64,000 nt of DNA, taken from the NCBI GenBank assembly GCA_964578535.1, contig CAZODI010000006.1:43899-107898 (forward strand). The letters run 5' to 3'. The notes under the pieces were generated by a model. The model had not been told where the DNA came from. It was given only the letters and a program-made list of their open reading frames with translations, and ran no database searches. Within the stretch, counting starts at the first letter, position 1. Each line of letters begins with the position of its first letter. Made by a program: the position numbers and the translations under genes. Of the stretch, positions 53,142 to 61,930 are shown piece after piece. Source of the DNA: PHBD01 sp964578535. Lineage in GTDB: Bacteria; Desulfobacterota; Syntrophia; Syntrophales; PHBD01.

Positions 53142-54692
53142 TTACTGATCTTTCTGCTCCTCCAGAAGGATCTTCCGCAGGGTCATCTTCTCCAGCTTTC
53201 CCGTTACCGTCTTCGGCAGGGTCTCGAAGAAGCGGACGTACTTCGGAACTTTGTATGATGCCATGTTCTTCCGGCAGAACAGGATGACATCCTCCTCGGT
53301 CGTCTGATTCCCCGGTTTCAGGGCCAGGCAGGCCACAACCTCCTCTCCCTTGACCAGATCGGGAATGCCGACGACCTGAACCTCGGCAACGGCCGGATGG
53401 GTATAGAGGACGTCCTCGAGCTCTTTCGGATAGATGTTGAAGGCCGAGCGGTTGATCATGTCGTTCTTGCGGTCCCGAATGTAATAATAACCGTCCTCGT
53501 CAAAGCTGACCATGTCTCCCGTGTAGAGCCACCCGTCCCGGAGACTCTTGGCCGTCGCCTCCGGCTTGTTCCAGTACCCCTTCATGACGTTCGGCCCCTG
53601 GATGATCAACTCTCCCACCTCTCCGACCGCCACGGGTTTGCCCTCGTCGTTGACAACGCCCACTTTGATTTCCGGAACAATGGGAACACCGCAGGACATC
53701 GTTTTCTGCACGCCTTTTCCGGGAAGCGGATTCATGAACACCACGGGCGCCGCCTCGGTGAGGCCGTACCCCTCGCTCAGGGGCGTAAACTTTTTGTTCC
53801 AGGCCTGGAGGATCGGCTCGGGGGTCACCGCCGCACCGGTCACACAGTACCGCAAGTTGATCTTCCCGGCATATTCATCCACGTTGGGATGGTTCACCAG
53901 CGCGTAGTACATCGTGGCCACGCAATGGCAGGCGGTTGCCCGATGACGGGCCATGGCATCCAGGAAGGACGTCGGGTCGAAGCGCTTCAGCCAGGCCACT
54001 GCCCCGCCCTCGATGAGAAGTTCGCCCACGACGTGGGTGAGGGCGTAGGAGTGGAAAAGCGGGAGGGCACAGACGGTGAGGTCGTTGTACGTCGTTTCCG
54101 CCCAGTCCGCGCAATGCCGGGCGTTGGTCCAGAGGTTCAGATGGGTCAGCATGACGCCCTTCGGCTGTCCCGTCGTCCCGGATGTGTACAGGATGGCGGC
54201 GAGATCGTCCTGCTCGACGGACGTCGCATGGAAGCCCTGGGGGTATCGCTTCACCCACGTTTCGTTGGCCAGGATCCCGTCTTCGTCTTTCCCGTTGACG
54301 ACGATCATCTTCCGGATCCCGATCCCGGGCAGTCCGTATACATGACGTGGAACGGCCGCCAGTTCTTCCGCGGTGACCAGGACCTTCGGGGTGCAGTCCC
54401 GAATCACGTATTCCAGCTCCCTCTCCTTCAGCATCGTGTTGATCGGATTGACGACGGCCCCCATCTTCAGGGCTCCGAAATACCAGAACAGGAACTCCGG
54501 GCAGTTCGGCAGAAAGAGCGACACCCGGTCTCCCTTTTCCACGCCCAGATCCACGAGGCCGTTGGCGATCCGGTTGGCTTCGGCGTTCAGCTCCCGAAAC
54601 GTCCAGCGCTCTTCTTCGAAGATCAAGGCCACTTTCCCGGGATGGGCATGTACGGAATTCTCCAGATAACCCGCCAGATTGATTCCCTTCAT
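53142..54692 (-). CDS. AMP-forming acyl-CoA synthetase/ligase (island 2)
   Basis: A 516-aa adenylate-forming enzyme with intact motifs: YTSGTTGQPKGVMLTH near residue 168, SEGYGLTEAAPV near 312, GWLYTGDMVSFDEDGYYYIRDRKNDMINRSAFNIYPKELEDVL near 395-440 and the C-terminal lysine in KTVTGKLEKM near residue 500. It activates a fatty or aromatic acid. Its loop is TSGTTG, unlike the variant TSGTEA in the chromosomal ligase. A terminator lies about 40 bases beyond its stop. Confidence 0.93.
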   Translation of the reverse strand: MKGINLAGYLENSVHAHPGKVALIFEEERWTFRELNAEANRIANGLVDLGVEKGDRVSLFLPNCPEFLFWYFGALKMGAVVNPINTMLKERELEYVIRDCTPKVLVTAEELAAVPRHVYGLPGIGIRKMIVVNGKDEDGILANETWVKRYPQGFHATSVEQDDLAAILYTSGTTGQPKGVMLTHLNLWTNARHCADWAETTYNDLTVCALPLFHSYALTHVVGELLIEGGAVAWLKRFDPTSFLDAMARHRATACHCVATMYYALVNHPNVDEYAGKINLRYCVTGAAVTPEPILQAWNKKFTPLSEGYGLTEAAPVVFMNPLPGKGVQKTMSCGVPIVPEIKVGVVNDEGKPVAVGEVGELIIQGPNVMKGYWNKPEATAKSLRDGWLYTGDMVSFDEDGYYYIRDRKNDMINRSAFNIYPKELEDVLYTHPAVAEVQVVGIPDLVKGEEVVACLALKPGNQTTEEDVILFCRKNMASYKVPKYVRFFETLPKTVTGKLEKMTLRKILLEEQKDQ

Positions 54693-55028
54693 GATCGCCT
54701 CCTCCTTTTTTCCGCTCTATGAGTGCCGACTCCCCCGCCGATGGGGGTGCCCCTACGTAACAGAAATCTGACTCTGAGTGATATAGGAATGTGGGGCGAA
54801 TCGGGCGCGGATGGCATGCCAGGGAAATGGATCATGGGAGCGTAGGGGGATTGATGGATCTTGGAAGGAGAAGGTCACCAAATCAAAGGGTGCGCCATGC
54901 CCCGTCAAGAGTTCATGGAGATCGGCGCAGTCCTTGGTTGACAAGGCAGACCGTGTTTTTCTATTGTTCTTCCATAGGATTCCTGTGCTGTTTGATCTGT
55001 AACCCCGGAAACAGAAAAGGAGGAAGCC
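54693..55028. other. Intergenic region between divergent ligase and secreted-protein genes
   Basis: No gene recognised in these 336 bases. The right end carries the AAAGGAGGAAG SD of the next gene. Promoters must lie here, but I find no clear -35/-10 pair. Confidence 0.4.
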
Positions 55029-56117
55029 ATGAAGCGGATCCTGCTGTTCGTCTTCGTCTTCGCTTTCTGTTCGACAGCCCAGGCGGGCGTGTTCGATCAG
55101 ATCAAGGGGGTAACGGACACACTGGAGAAGGCAACCAAATCGGTAACACAACCCACCCGAAATGCCCCGACGCCGACAAGCCCGGCATCCTCAACCCCGG
55201 GCAGGGCGGTGCCAGGCGTCCCCGGACAGCCTCCAACTCCTCCTGAATCACAGGAGGTCAAGAAACAACGTGGCGAATTCTGGAACGCATACAAGAAGTA
55301 CCGTGGAAGCATAGAGTTCTTCCTTCAGTACTACGACAATCCCGACAGGTTTTTCAGCTACGCGGATGATACGCTCCCCAAGGCCAAGACAGCCTTCAAG
55401 GATATCCATGAAGGGTGCACGACCCGATTCCGGGATGTTAAAGATGACCCATGGGCGGTACGGAATAACGACCGTTTGAAGATGCAAAGCGTCTGGTGCA
55501 AGATGGCCGCCCAGGGTGACGAGTTGCTGAAGCGGGCGGTGACGAACAAGGCGACCTTCTACATCAACCAGGTCGCCGAATCGTTCGAGAACCAGTCCAA
55601 GAAGCTGGCCGAAAGCAAAGGCGAACTCGGGACATGGGACCTGCAGTATTATTTGAACCCGGAGGCGCGGAAGGCGGAAATCCTGAAGATGGTCGAAAAA
55701 GACCTGCAATTCGTCGGCCTGGAGAAACCGCCGAAAGAGGTATTCGCCAAGGCTGACGCTGCCTTGGCCAAACTGGTCGGGGAGATCAGGGAGCAGGTCA
55801 AAAACTGGCCGTGCTACCCCGATGGGACCCCCATGAACGATGCCTTCGTCCAGCAAACCGTCCTGAGAGATCACAAGGGGGTGAAGTTCCTGAAGAACTA
55901 CCGGCAGTCCGTGGGCTGGGAAGTCAGGGTCAATTCCCTGGGCGTCCCCATTCACCGGAGGATGGGGGGCAAGGCCATCTTCAAGCTCCCCAACGAGACC
56001 TGGTGCCGCGCCTGGTACTACACCTACTTCCAGGACTACCAGGGCCGGGGATACGGGAAGAGTTACTTCAATCAAGGACCCAAGGTCGGCCTGACCTCGA
56101 TCTGCAACTGTCCGTAG
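55029..56117 (+). CDS. Hypothetical exported protein (island 2)
   Basis: A 362-aa protein of unknown function with a signal peptide (MKRILLFVFVFAFCSTAQAG, cleavage near residue 19). Next is a Pro/Thr/Ser-rich linker (about residues 40-75) and a helical domain with six Cys in the mature chain (GCTTRF, VWCKM, WPCYPDG, TWCRAW and CNCP at the end), suggesting disulfide bonds in the periplasm. AAAGGAGGAAG precedes the ATG. I recognise no family. It is the first of two plus-strand genes in the island whose products are exported. Confidence 0.6.
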   Translation: MKRILLFVFVFAFCSTAQAGVFDQIKGVTDTLEKATKSVTQPTRNAPTPTSPASSTPGRAVPGVPGQPPTPPESQEVKKQRGEFWNAYKKYRGSIEFFLQYYDNPDRFFSYADDTLPKAKTAFKDIHEGCTTRFRDVKDDPWAVRNNDRLKMQSVWCKMAAQGDELLKRAVTNKATFYINQVAESFENQSKKLAESKGELGTWDLQYYLNPEARKAEILKMVEKDLQFVGLEKPPKEVFAKADAALAKLVGEIREQVKNWPCYPDGTPMNDAFVQQTVLRDHKGVKFLKNYRQSVGWEVRVNSLGVPIHRRMGGKAIFKLPNETWCRAWYYTYFQDYQGRGYGKSYFNQGPKVGLTSICNCP

Positions 56118-56332
56118 TACACAAGTGCAGCGATCGCCAAGGTTCAGACGGCGTTTGAAACTGGATGGAAAGGGGAGGAAAAAGGGAGAGGCCGGGTAGT
56201 TGGCATTTCGATCCGGTGTTGAGCATTGCCAGATAGTTTCTACGAAAGAAATTCGATTGTCGACTCGGCCCTGGCCTCCGACGTTTCTTTTCCTTTCCGG
56301 GCCATCCCGGGGCCGTTTCTCTCCAGATCCCC
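56118..56332. other. Intergenic region before the caspase-like gene
   Basis: No gene seen; the region ends at a strong-looking promoter for the next gene. Confidence 0.4.
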
Positions 56333-56360
56333 TTGACACGGGAAACCGGCTCTCTATAAA
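56333..56360 (+). promoter_or_regulatory. Sigma-70 promoter of the caspase-like gene
   Basis: TTGACA at 56333-56338, a 16-base spacer and TATAAA at 56355-56360, 58 bases before the start codon. Near-consensus. Confidence 0.75.
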
Positions 56361-56418
56361 TCATCGCGAACGGGGGATTCTGTTTTCCTGGGAAATGAGC
56401 TGAAAACTGGAGCCATCA

Positions 56419-58128
56419 ATGAGAATGAGAAAGAAAACCGCCCTCTTCTTAACTTGCCTGCTGCTTTCCGGCCTGTGCTTCGCAGCCACGGCCTCGGCAG
56501 CCACCGAGCGGCGTGTCGCCCTCGTCATCGGCAACGGCCAGTATGACACCGGTCGTCTGAAAAACCCCGTCAACGATGCCACCGACATGGCCGCGGCCCT
56601 CCAGCGCCTGGGGTTCACGGTTGTCCTGAAGAAGAACGCCCGTCAGCAGGACATGGAGGAAGCCATTGAAGACTTCGGGAACCGGCTCAAGCGGGGGGGC
56701 GTCGGTCTGTTTTACTATGCCGGCCATGGGGTTCAGGTCGCCGGCGTGAACTATCTCATACCGATCGGTGCCAGGATCAACAAGGAGTCCGACGTCCGGT
56801 TCCATGCCGTTGATGCCGGAAAGGTCCTGGCGGAGATGGAGAACGCCAACAACGGTCTCAACATCGTCATTCTGGACGCCTGCCGCGACAACCCGTTCGC
56901 CCGCAGCTTCCGCAGCTCGTCACGCGGTCTGGCCATCGTAAGCAATGCCCCGGCAGGGACCTTCATTTCGTACTCCACAGGTGCCGGCCAGGTCGCCCGG
57001 GACGGCGAGGGTAGGAACAGCCCCTACACCGCCACGCTGATCCAGTACATGAAGGAACCCGGACTGGCCATCGAGGAAGTCTTCAAGGGCGTTCGCCAGA
57101 AGCTGCGCCGGGAGACAGGCCAGGTCCCGTGGGAGTTGTCTTCGCTGGAAGGCAGGTTCTATTTCCGTCCCGGCAGGGCGGTAGACTCAGCTCCTGCCGC
57201 AGCAAGTCCCCTTATTGACTCCGCTGCCGGACAGAAGAAGGCTGGGGAGGTATCGCCCGCACAGAAGGCGGCGTCGGAGGAGGAAAAACAGGAAGTGGCC
57301 GTGGCTCGGCCACCGGAGTTCCCTGCCGTGAAGGAAATAGGCCGGGACGGGAGGTTCATTGCCTATGACAACGGGACCGTTCTGGATACCAAAACAAACC
57401 TCATGTGGGCAGCAAAAGACAGTCAAAAACTGATTACGTGGCCTGAGGCCAGGATCTATTGCGAGCAATACAGAGGGGGTGGTTATTCTGATTGGAGAAT
57501 GCCGGCACTGCAAGAGATTGCGAGCTTGTACGATGCAGGCAAGCGGAGTCGAATGACGAGTTTTATTGAAATCATGCAATGCTGTCCCTGGTCCTCAGAA
57601 ACCCGAGGTTCCGAGGCCGCCTACTTTACCTTCTCATTTGGCACGTCTGTCTGGACGCAACAGAACGGTGGCTCACCGGTTCTTCCTGTTCGTTCCTCCA
57701 TTTCGAAGCCCGCCGAAATCGGCCGCGACGGGCGGTTCATCGCATATTCAGACGGTACCGTACTGGATACCAGGACGAACCTGATGTGGGCGGCAACGGA
57801 TGAAGGCAACGGCGTCAACTGGACAGACGCCAAGGGCTATTGTGAAAATTACAGAGGAGGCGGTTATAAAAATTGGCGCTTGCCTGCGAAGAGCGAGTTG
57901 GTGGAATTGTATAAAAGCGTGAATCACTATGCGAAATCCGGTTGCGGCCGTGACGCCCATTTGACGGAATGGATTCGCCTGAACTGCAGTACGTGGGTCT
58001 GGGCTTCCGAAACACGCGGTTCCGATGCTGCCTATCTGAGTTTCGGTGCCCTCGGCACACCGGAATGGAATCCCCAGTCAGACAGGTCGCTCCAGGCCCT
58101 GCCCGTGCGATCCGCAATTGCCCGATGA
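56419..58128 (+). CDS. Secreted caspase-like (peptidase C14) protein with two DUF1566 repeats
   Basis: A 569-aa protein. A signal peptide (about 1-27) precedes a caspase/metacaspase-like domain (30-250): ALVIGNGQYD, His103 in FYYAGHGVQ and Cys155 in ILDACRDNPF form the catalytic dyad. A linker (about 255-330) leads to two DUF1566 (Lcl-like) repeats, each starting EIGRDGRFIAY-N/S-DGTVLDT-TNLMWAA and containing YCENYRGGGY-WRLPA. The repeats are internal duplicates (about 335-430 and 440-569). The ATG at 56419 follows GGAG six bases upstream. Function unknown; caspase-like domains in bacteria often act in proteolytic or defence processes. Confidence 0.88.
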   Translation: MRMRKKTALFLTCLLLSGLCFAATASAATERRVALVIGNGQYDTGRLKNPVNDATDMAAALQRLGFTVVLKKNARQQDMEEAIEDFGNRLKRGGVGLFYYAGHGVQVAGVNYLIPIGARINKESDVRFHAVDAGKVLAEMENANNGLNIVILDACRDNPFARSFRSSSRGLAIVSNAPAGTFISYSTGAGQVARDGEGRNSPYTATLIQYMKEPGLAIEEVFKGVRQKLRRETGQVPWELSSLEGRFYFRPGRAVDSAPAAASPLIDSAAGQKKAGEVSPAQKAASEEEKQEVAVARPPEFPAVKEIGRDGRFIAYDNGTVLDTKTNLMWAAKDSQKLITWPEARIYCEQYRGGGYSDWRMPALQEIASLYDAGKRSRMTSFIEIMQCCPWSSETRGSEAAYFTFSFGTSVWTQQNGGSPVLPVRSSISKPAEIGRDGRFIAYSDGTVLDTRTNLMWAATDEGNGVNWTDAKGYCENYRGGGYKNWRLPAKSELVELYKSVNHYAKSGCGRDAHLTEWIRLNCSTWVWASETRGSDAAYLSFGALGTPEWNPQSDRSLQALPVRSAIAR

Positions 58129-58173
58129 TCCGTTCCGCCGCAAATCGTTTCAGGCCCGAATCCACCATGTCCA

Positions 58174-58205
58174 CAAAAACCAGGGGGGCGTGACCGCCCC
58201 CCTGG
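58174..58205 (-). terminator. Intrinsic terminator for the SMP-30 gene
   Basis: A perfect 11-bp stem CCAGGGGGGCG/CGCCCCCCTGG with a 4-base loop; on the minus strand it is followed by TTTTT, at the end of the SMP-30 gene. It also separates the convergent caspase-like gene. Confidence 0.85.
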
Positions 58206-58237
58206 GCCTGCTTGAACCTCATGCATCCCAATTGTTT

Positions 58238-59137
58238 TCAGGGCAGCCCGGAGCCGCGCACCGTCACTTTCACGGCCCAGATGGCGGCCTCGCGGGCACC
58301 TTTCCGCAGGTGCTCCTGGAAATCCGGGGCGACGCACAGGAACAGCGTCCGGCGGTCGGGTCCACCCAGTGCACAGGCAAACACGGCCAGGCTTCCCGTG
58401 GAGATTTCGTCCAGCACCTGGCCCCCTTCCGCGATGTGAAGCACCCGGTTGCCGATGGCATCGGCAATCCACACGGTTCCCTCGGCATCCATCGCCCCTC
58501 CGTCGGGCGCCACCTTGGCCTGGGGAAACACCTCCGCCAGTTCCTGCCCCTTGGGAAGGGGACCGAAGACGGCCCAGTCGCGTCTCGGCCCCAGGGTGCC
58601 GTCGGCCTTGATGTCAAAGGCCGAGATCCGGTTGCCGAAGGTTTCGTTGACGATCAGGGTCCGGCCGTCGGGCGTGATCATGACCGCATTGGGGAAATAC
58701 AGATTTTCCGCCGCCACACTGACATGGCCGTTCGGTTCCACGAGGGCCAGTTTGGCGGTTTTCATGGGAGCACCCCCCATCAGGTCGAATCCGAAGTTGC
58801 CCACATAGGCCCGGCCCTGTGCATCGACCACCATGTCATTGCATGGGCCGTCTGCAATGCCGGACAGGTCCGCGTGCACGGCCAGCGATCCGTCCGGTTC
58901 ACGCCGCAGCAGTTTTTTGTCGAGCATGGAGACGATGAGCAGGCGGCCGTCCGGCAGCCAACCCAGACCGGACGGCTGTTGGGTGACCGTGGCGATCTTT
59001 TCTACCTTGCCGTCCATATCGGCGGCGATCACCTGCTGGGTGTAGAAGTCCGAAATCCACAGGCGGCCGTTATGCCACCTGGGCGCCTCCAGATAATCAT
59101 AGCCGGAAATCAGGGTGGAAAATGGGTGTGTCGTCAT
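58238..59137 (-). CDS. SMP-30/gluconolactonase-like protein
   Basis: A 299-aa six-bladed beta-propeller of the SMP-30/gluconolaconase/LRE-like family. Characteristic are ESPRWHNGRLWISDFY near the N-terminus, GLGWLPDGRLLIVSM near residue 56, GPCNDMVVDAQGRAYVGNFGFD near 93-115, PNAVMITPDGRTLIVNETFGNRISAFDI and GGAMDAEGTVWIADAIGN. Metal-binding acidic residues (Glu, Asn, Asp of this fold) are present. It hydrolyses lactones in known members. It lies directly downstream of the OYE reductase gene on the same strand (33 bases), so probably one operon. Confidence 0.88.
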   Translation of the reverse strand: MTTHPFSTLISGYDYLEAPRWHNGRLWISDFYTQQVIAADMDGKVEKIATVTQQPSGLGWLPDGRLLIVSMLDKKLLRREPDGSLAVHADLSGIADGPCNDMVVDAQGRAYVGNFGFDLMGGAPMKTAKLALVEPNGHVSVAAENLYFPNAVMITPDGRTLIVNETFGNRISAFDIKADGTLGPRRDWAVFGPLPKGQELAEVFPQAKVAPDGGAMDAEGTVWIADAIGNRVLHIAEGGQVLDEISTGSLAVFACALGGPDRRTLFLCVAPDFQEHLRKGAREAAIWAVKVTVRGSGLP

Positions 59138-59170
59138 GAGTCGGAGACCTCCTTTCCAAGGTTAGAGCAT

Positions 59171-61090
59171 TTATGCGTTCATCCCCGCCAGGTAGCCTGC
59201 CTCGATTGCATCGACGACCTTGCCGACTTTGACCGCATCGCCGATGGAGACAACCTTGTAAGGCTTGCCGGAGAGTTTCGACCCCACCTCTCCGTCGGGA
59301 ATGCTGCCCGAAGCGACAATCACCGTGTCGGCCGTGATCGATTCCGTGACATTGTCCCTGACCACGAGAACCCCATCCACCAGCACCTCTTTCACCGTCG
59401 TATTGACGAGGATCTTCACCTTGCCTCTTTCCAGATCCTGCAGCAGGGCACTCCTGTTGATGGCTTGTATCTCCGTGGCAATATCGGGGAGCATTTCAAT
59501 CAGGGTAACCGACTTGCCGTGGTTGACCAGATGATTGGCCGTTTCGGCGCCCACCATACCGCCTCCGATTACGACCGCCCTGGCACCGACGAAGACCTTC
59601 CCTGCGAGGACGTCATAAGCATTGACGACGATTGGCTTGGTGATGCCCGGAATCTCGGGTGTGGCCGGGATGCCGCCCGTTGCATGGATGACGACCTCCG
59701 GTTTTTCCGAATCGATCAAGTCAGGTGTAACATCGGCGTTCAACGTGACCTTGACTTTGAATTTCTCCAGTTGCTTGATCTGGTATTCTACGAAGTTTCC
59801 GATTTCGCCCTTGTTGGGCGGCACGCACGCCAGGTAGAAAAGTCCTCCCAGCCTGCCCTCTTTCTCAAAGAGGCTTACCTGATGACCGGCTTTTGCAGCG
59901 GTGGCCGCGGCTTCCATTCCTGCGGGACCCCCTCCGATGACCACCACCTTTTTTGCTTTCGCCGCCGGTTTTATGATCCATTCCGCTTCTCTCCCGAGCG
60001 TTGGATTCAAGACGCACTTGATGGGCTGATCCGTGAACAGGATTCCGATGCAACCCTCATTGCAGGCGATGCACGGGCGAATCTCGTCGAACAGCCCGGC
60101 TTCCGCCTTTTTCGGGAATTCCGGATCCGCGAGCGATGCCCTGCCCATGGCGACAAAATCGGCTTTCCCGCTCGCAATGATGGACTCCGCAACGAACGGG
60201 TCATTAATCCTTCCCACCGTGATCACCGGGATTTGAACGGACTTTTTTATCTCTTCGGCATACCCGGCCAGCCACCCATGCGGCACCGAGGATGCCGGGA
60301 CGATTTTGTCCGCACTCGCGTAAACGCCGGCCGAGACGTGCAAAACATCCACCCCGGCCTGTTCCAGCATCACGGCGATGGCTTTCGTATCTTCGATGGT
60401 TCTTCCCCCGGGGACAAACTCGTCGCAGGAAATCCTGAACCCGACGCCGAAATCTTTTCCGCATTTCGCCCGGATGTCGGCCACGATCTTCAACGGGAAG
60501 CGCATCCTGTTCAAAAGATGTCCGCCATATGCATCCGTTCTCTTGTTCGAATAGGGAGACATGAATTCTGAAATCAGGTATCCATGGGCCCCGTGGATTT
60601 CAACACCGTCGAATCCCGCTTTTTTGGCCCTTAAGGCCGTATCCCCGAATTGCCCCACGATCTTCTCGATCTCATCAACCGGCAGTTCCTTGGGCAGCTC
60701 CTGCATGGTCGGACAGGGGATCGGGGACGGTGCCAGAGGCTGGCAGCCTGTGATGGCACTCACGGTCTGTCTTCCACAATGGTATATTTGTGCAAAGATC
60801 TTGCTCTTGTACTGATGAACGCTCCTGGTCAGTTCGGTATGGCTGGCGATCTGGCCGTCATTCCACAAGCCGGCCACGCAGGAAAAACCTTTCCCCGACG
60901 GATCAACCGCATAATCTTCCGTTATGATGAGCCCCCATCCTCCCTTTGCCTTCGCCACATGATAGGCCAGGTACCTTTCAGTGGCCGTGCCGTCTTGATT
61001 GCAATAGTCGGTAACCATGGGAGATACGACGAGTCTGTTCGGAATCTCGACACTTCCGATTTTCAAGGGACTGAACAATCTCTTAAACAT
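59171..61090 (-). CDS. OYE-type NADH:flavin oxidoreductase with FAD domain (2,4-dienoyl-CoA reductase-like)
   Basis: A 639-aa flavin/Fe-S enzyme. The N-terminal FMN TIM barrel (MFKRLFSPLKIGSVEIPNRLVVSPM... HGAHGYLISEFMSPYSNKRTDAYGG) is followed by a 4Fe-4S motif CIACNEGC plus Cys in PIKCVLNP, then FAD and NAD-binding modules (VIGGGPAGMEAA near residue 380, IGGGMVGAETANHL near 520). It is of the 2,4-dienoyl-CoA reductase/trimethylamine dehydrogenase type and probably reduces an unsaturated acyl-CoA. It is the intact homologue of the broken gene at 50186. GGAGGAGAG precedes the ATG. Confidence 0.92.
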   Translation of the reverse strand: MFKRLFSPLKIGSVEIPNRLVVSPMVTDYCNQDGTATERYLAYHVAKAKGGWGLIITEDYAVDPSGKGFSCVAGLWNDGQIASHTELTRSVHQYKSKIFAQIYHCGRQTVSAITGCQPLAPSPIPCPTMQELPKELPVDEIEKIVGQFGDTALRAKKAGFDGVEIHGAHGYLISEFMSPYSNKRTDAYGGHLLNRMRFPLKIVADIRAKCGKDFGVGFRISCDEFVPGGRTIEDTKAIAVMLEQAGVDVLHVSAGVYASADKIVPASSVPHGWLAGYAEEIKKSVQIPVITVGRINDPFVAESIIASGKADFVAMGRASLADPEFPKKAEAGLFDEIRPCIACNEGCIGILFTDQPIKCVLNPTLGREAEWIIKPAAKAKKVVVIGGGPAGMEAAATAAKAGHQVSLFEKEGRLGGLFYLACVPPNKGEIGNFVEYQIKQLEKFKVKVTLNADVTPDLIDSEKPEVVIHATGGIPATPEIPGITKPIVVNAYDVLAGKVFVGARAVVIGGGMVGAETANHLVNHGKSVTLIEMLPDIATEIQAINRSALLQDLERGKVKILVNTTVKEVLVDGVLVVRDNVTESITADTVIVASGSIPDGEVGSKLSGKPYKVVSIGDAVKVGKVVDAIEAGYLAGMNA

Positions 61091-61476
61091 GCTCTCTCCT
61101 CCTTTCCTGGAATGGTTGAAGCGTTTCTTCCTATTGCCGAATTCATGGATTTGTCCCGAATGACAGCAAGCAGTGTTTTGCAGACTCGATCCGGGACGAT
61201 CTCGGTTATGGAGATTGGTTGAGGGGATAAGCCGATGGACGATTCAACAATTGACTCTTCTTCCGTTACCGAGCCGACACAACGGCGGATTCATCGAAGG
61301 AGAAGGAGTGTGTGGAGTTCAGCAGGCAGGCAGGTCGATAAGGAAATTCTGCACGATCAGAGAATGAATTTTTATACCAGAAAGTCAAGAAGTCATAATA
61401 ACAGCAAAATGCCAGCACCCGGATTCCGTCCATTTTATGGGGAGGGTTGGGGGAAAGCTCTCTCCCGGTTGACCGG
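61091..61476. other. Intergenic region upstream of the OYE reductase
   Basis: No convincing gene on either strand in these 386 bases; short frames lack motifs and SDs. On its right end it joins the truncated amidohydrolase. Confidence 0.4.
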
Positions 61477-61622
61477 TCAGCCAGGGAACAGCCGCAAGGC
61501 ATTGCCGCGCTCCACGGCTCTTCTCGTCTCCATGTCGAAACCGTCACAGGCGGCAATGCCCTTGATCGTCTCGCCGGTCAGGATCTCCGGGGCAAAGGGG
61601 TAATCGCTGCCGAAAAGGAGGG
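61477..61622 (-). pseudogene. 3' remnant of an amidohydrolase gene cut at a repeat
   Basis: On the minus strand the reading frame gives LLFGSDYPFAPE, then TIKGIAACDGFDMETRRAVERGNALRLFPG and a stop. FGSDYP is the C-terminal metal-adjacent motif of Amidohydro_2 enzymes (ACMSD-like) and the remainder is their usual C-terminal helix. Everything upstream is replaced by the right-end repeat at about 61622, so only the last ~45 codons remain. The remnant is on the same strand as the OYE reductase, but about 390 bases apart. Confidence 0.75.
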
Positions 61623-61627
61623 CCAGA

Positions 61628-61788
61628 AAAGGGAAGGCTGGATGGCGGCCTCCCCCTTTGGGTTTTGTGACAAAATGTGACAACGATTGTTTCTCTGGGT
61701 TCTATTGCATCTATTGTTTCTACGCGCTGACCACAGAAAAATCAGATAATTGAGGCTACTCGCTTCCTTGCTCCGCCTCCCCGGATCC
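61628..61788 (+). repeat. Right-end repeat, copy B (island 2)
   Basis: Collinear with 52850-53010 (same 149-base distance from GGATGGCGG to the att core). The TTGTTTCTA-like units lie at about 61686-61722. Identity is visibly less than perfect but the length is conserved. Confidence 0.75.
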
Positions 61789-61839
61789 GTCTCCGGAAAC
61801 GCATGCCCCGTGTTCGAGTCGCGGATCGCCCATCATGAA
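61789..61839 (+). repeat. Outer attachment-site repeat (decayed tRNA-Arg 3' copy)
   Basis: Matches the tRNA 3' part with six substitutions in 51 bases; the T arm and CCA-proximal part are best preserved (CCA itself reads TCA). The following ~100 bases also match the sequence after the tRNA at 39533-39636. Confidence 0.8.
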
Positions 61840-61840
61840 A

Positions 61841-61878
61841 AACAAGGGATCAGACGTTCCGACTGATCCCTTGTTTTT
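61841..61878. terminator. Bidirectional terminator after outer att copy
   Basis: ACAAGGGATCAG...CTGATCCCTTGT perfect 12-bp stem with T-runs on both sides. It would end transcription of the cyclase gene on the minus strand. Confidence 0.85.
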
Positions 61879-61930
61879 GTCTCAAAATACGAAAGCTCCT
61901 TCCCGAACCGTTTAATCCCCTTTCTTGAAT

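Larger units (their letters stand above)
53011..61839. mobile_element. Genomic island 2 (tandem, att to att)
   Basis: An 8.8-kb segment between the perfect and the decayed att copies. It carries an acyl-CoA ligase, a secreted protein of unknown function, a caspase-like/DUF1566 protein, an SMP-30 protein and an OYE reductase, and ends in a truncated amidohydrolase. No recombinase is seen. The outer att copy has more mismatches than the inner one, which would fit an older insertion displaced outward by a later one (inference). Confidence 0.6.

Noticed and set aside
58046..60571. Long plus-strand frame (841 codons) across SMP-30 and OYE genes
   Set aside because: Antisense shadow; the minus-strand genes carry full motifs and a terminator.
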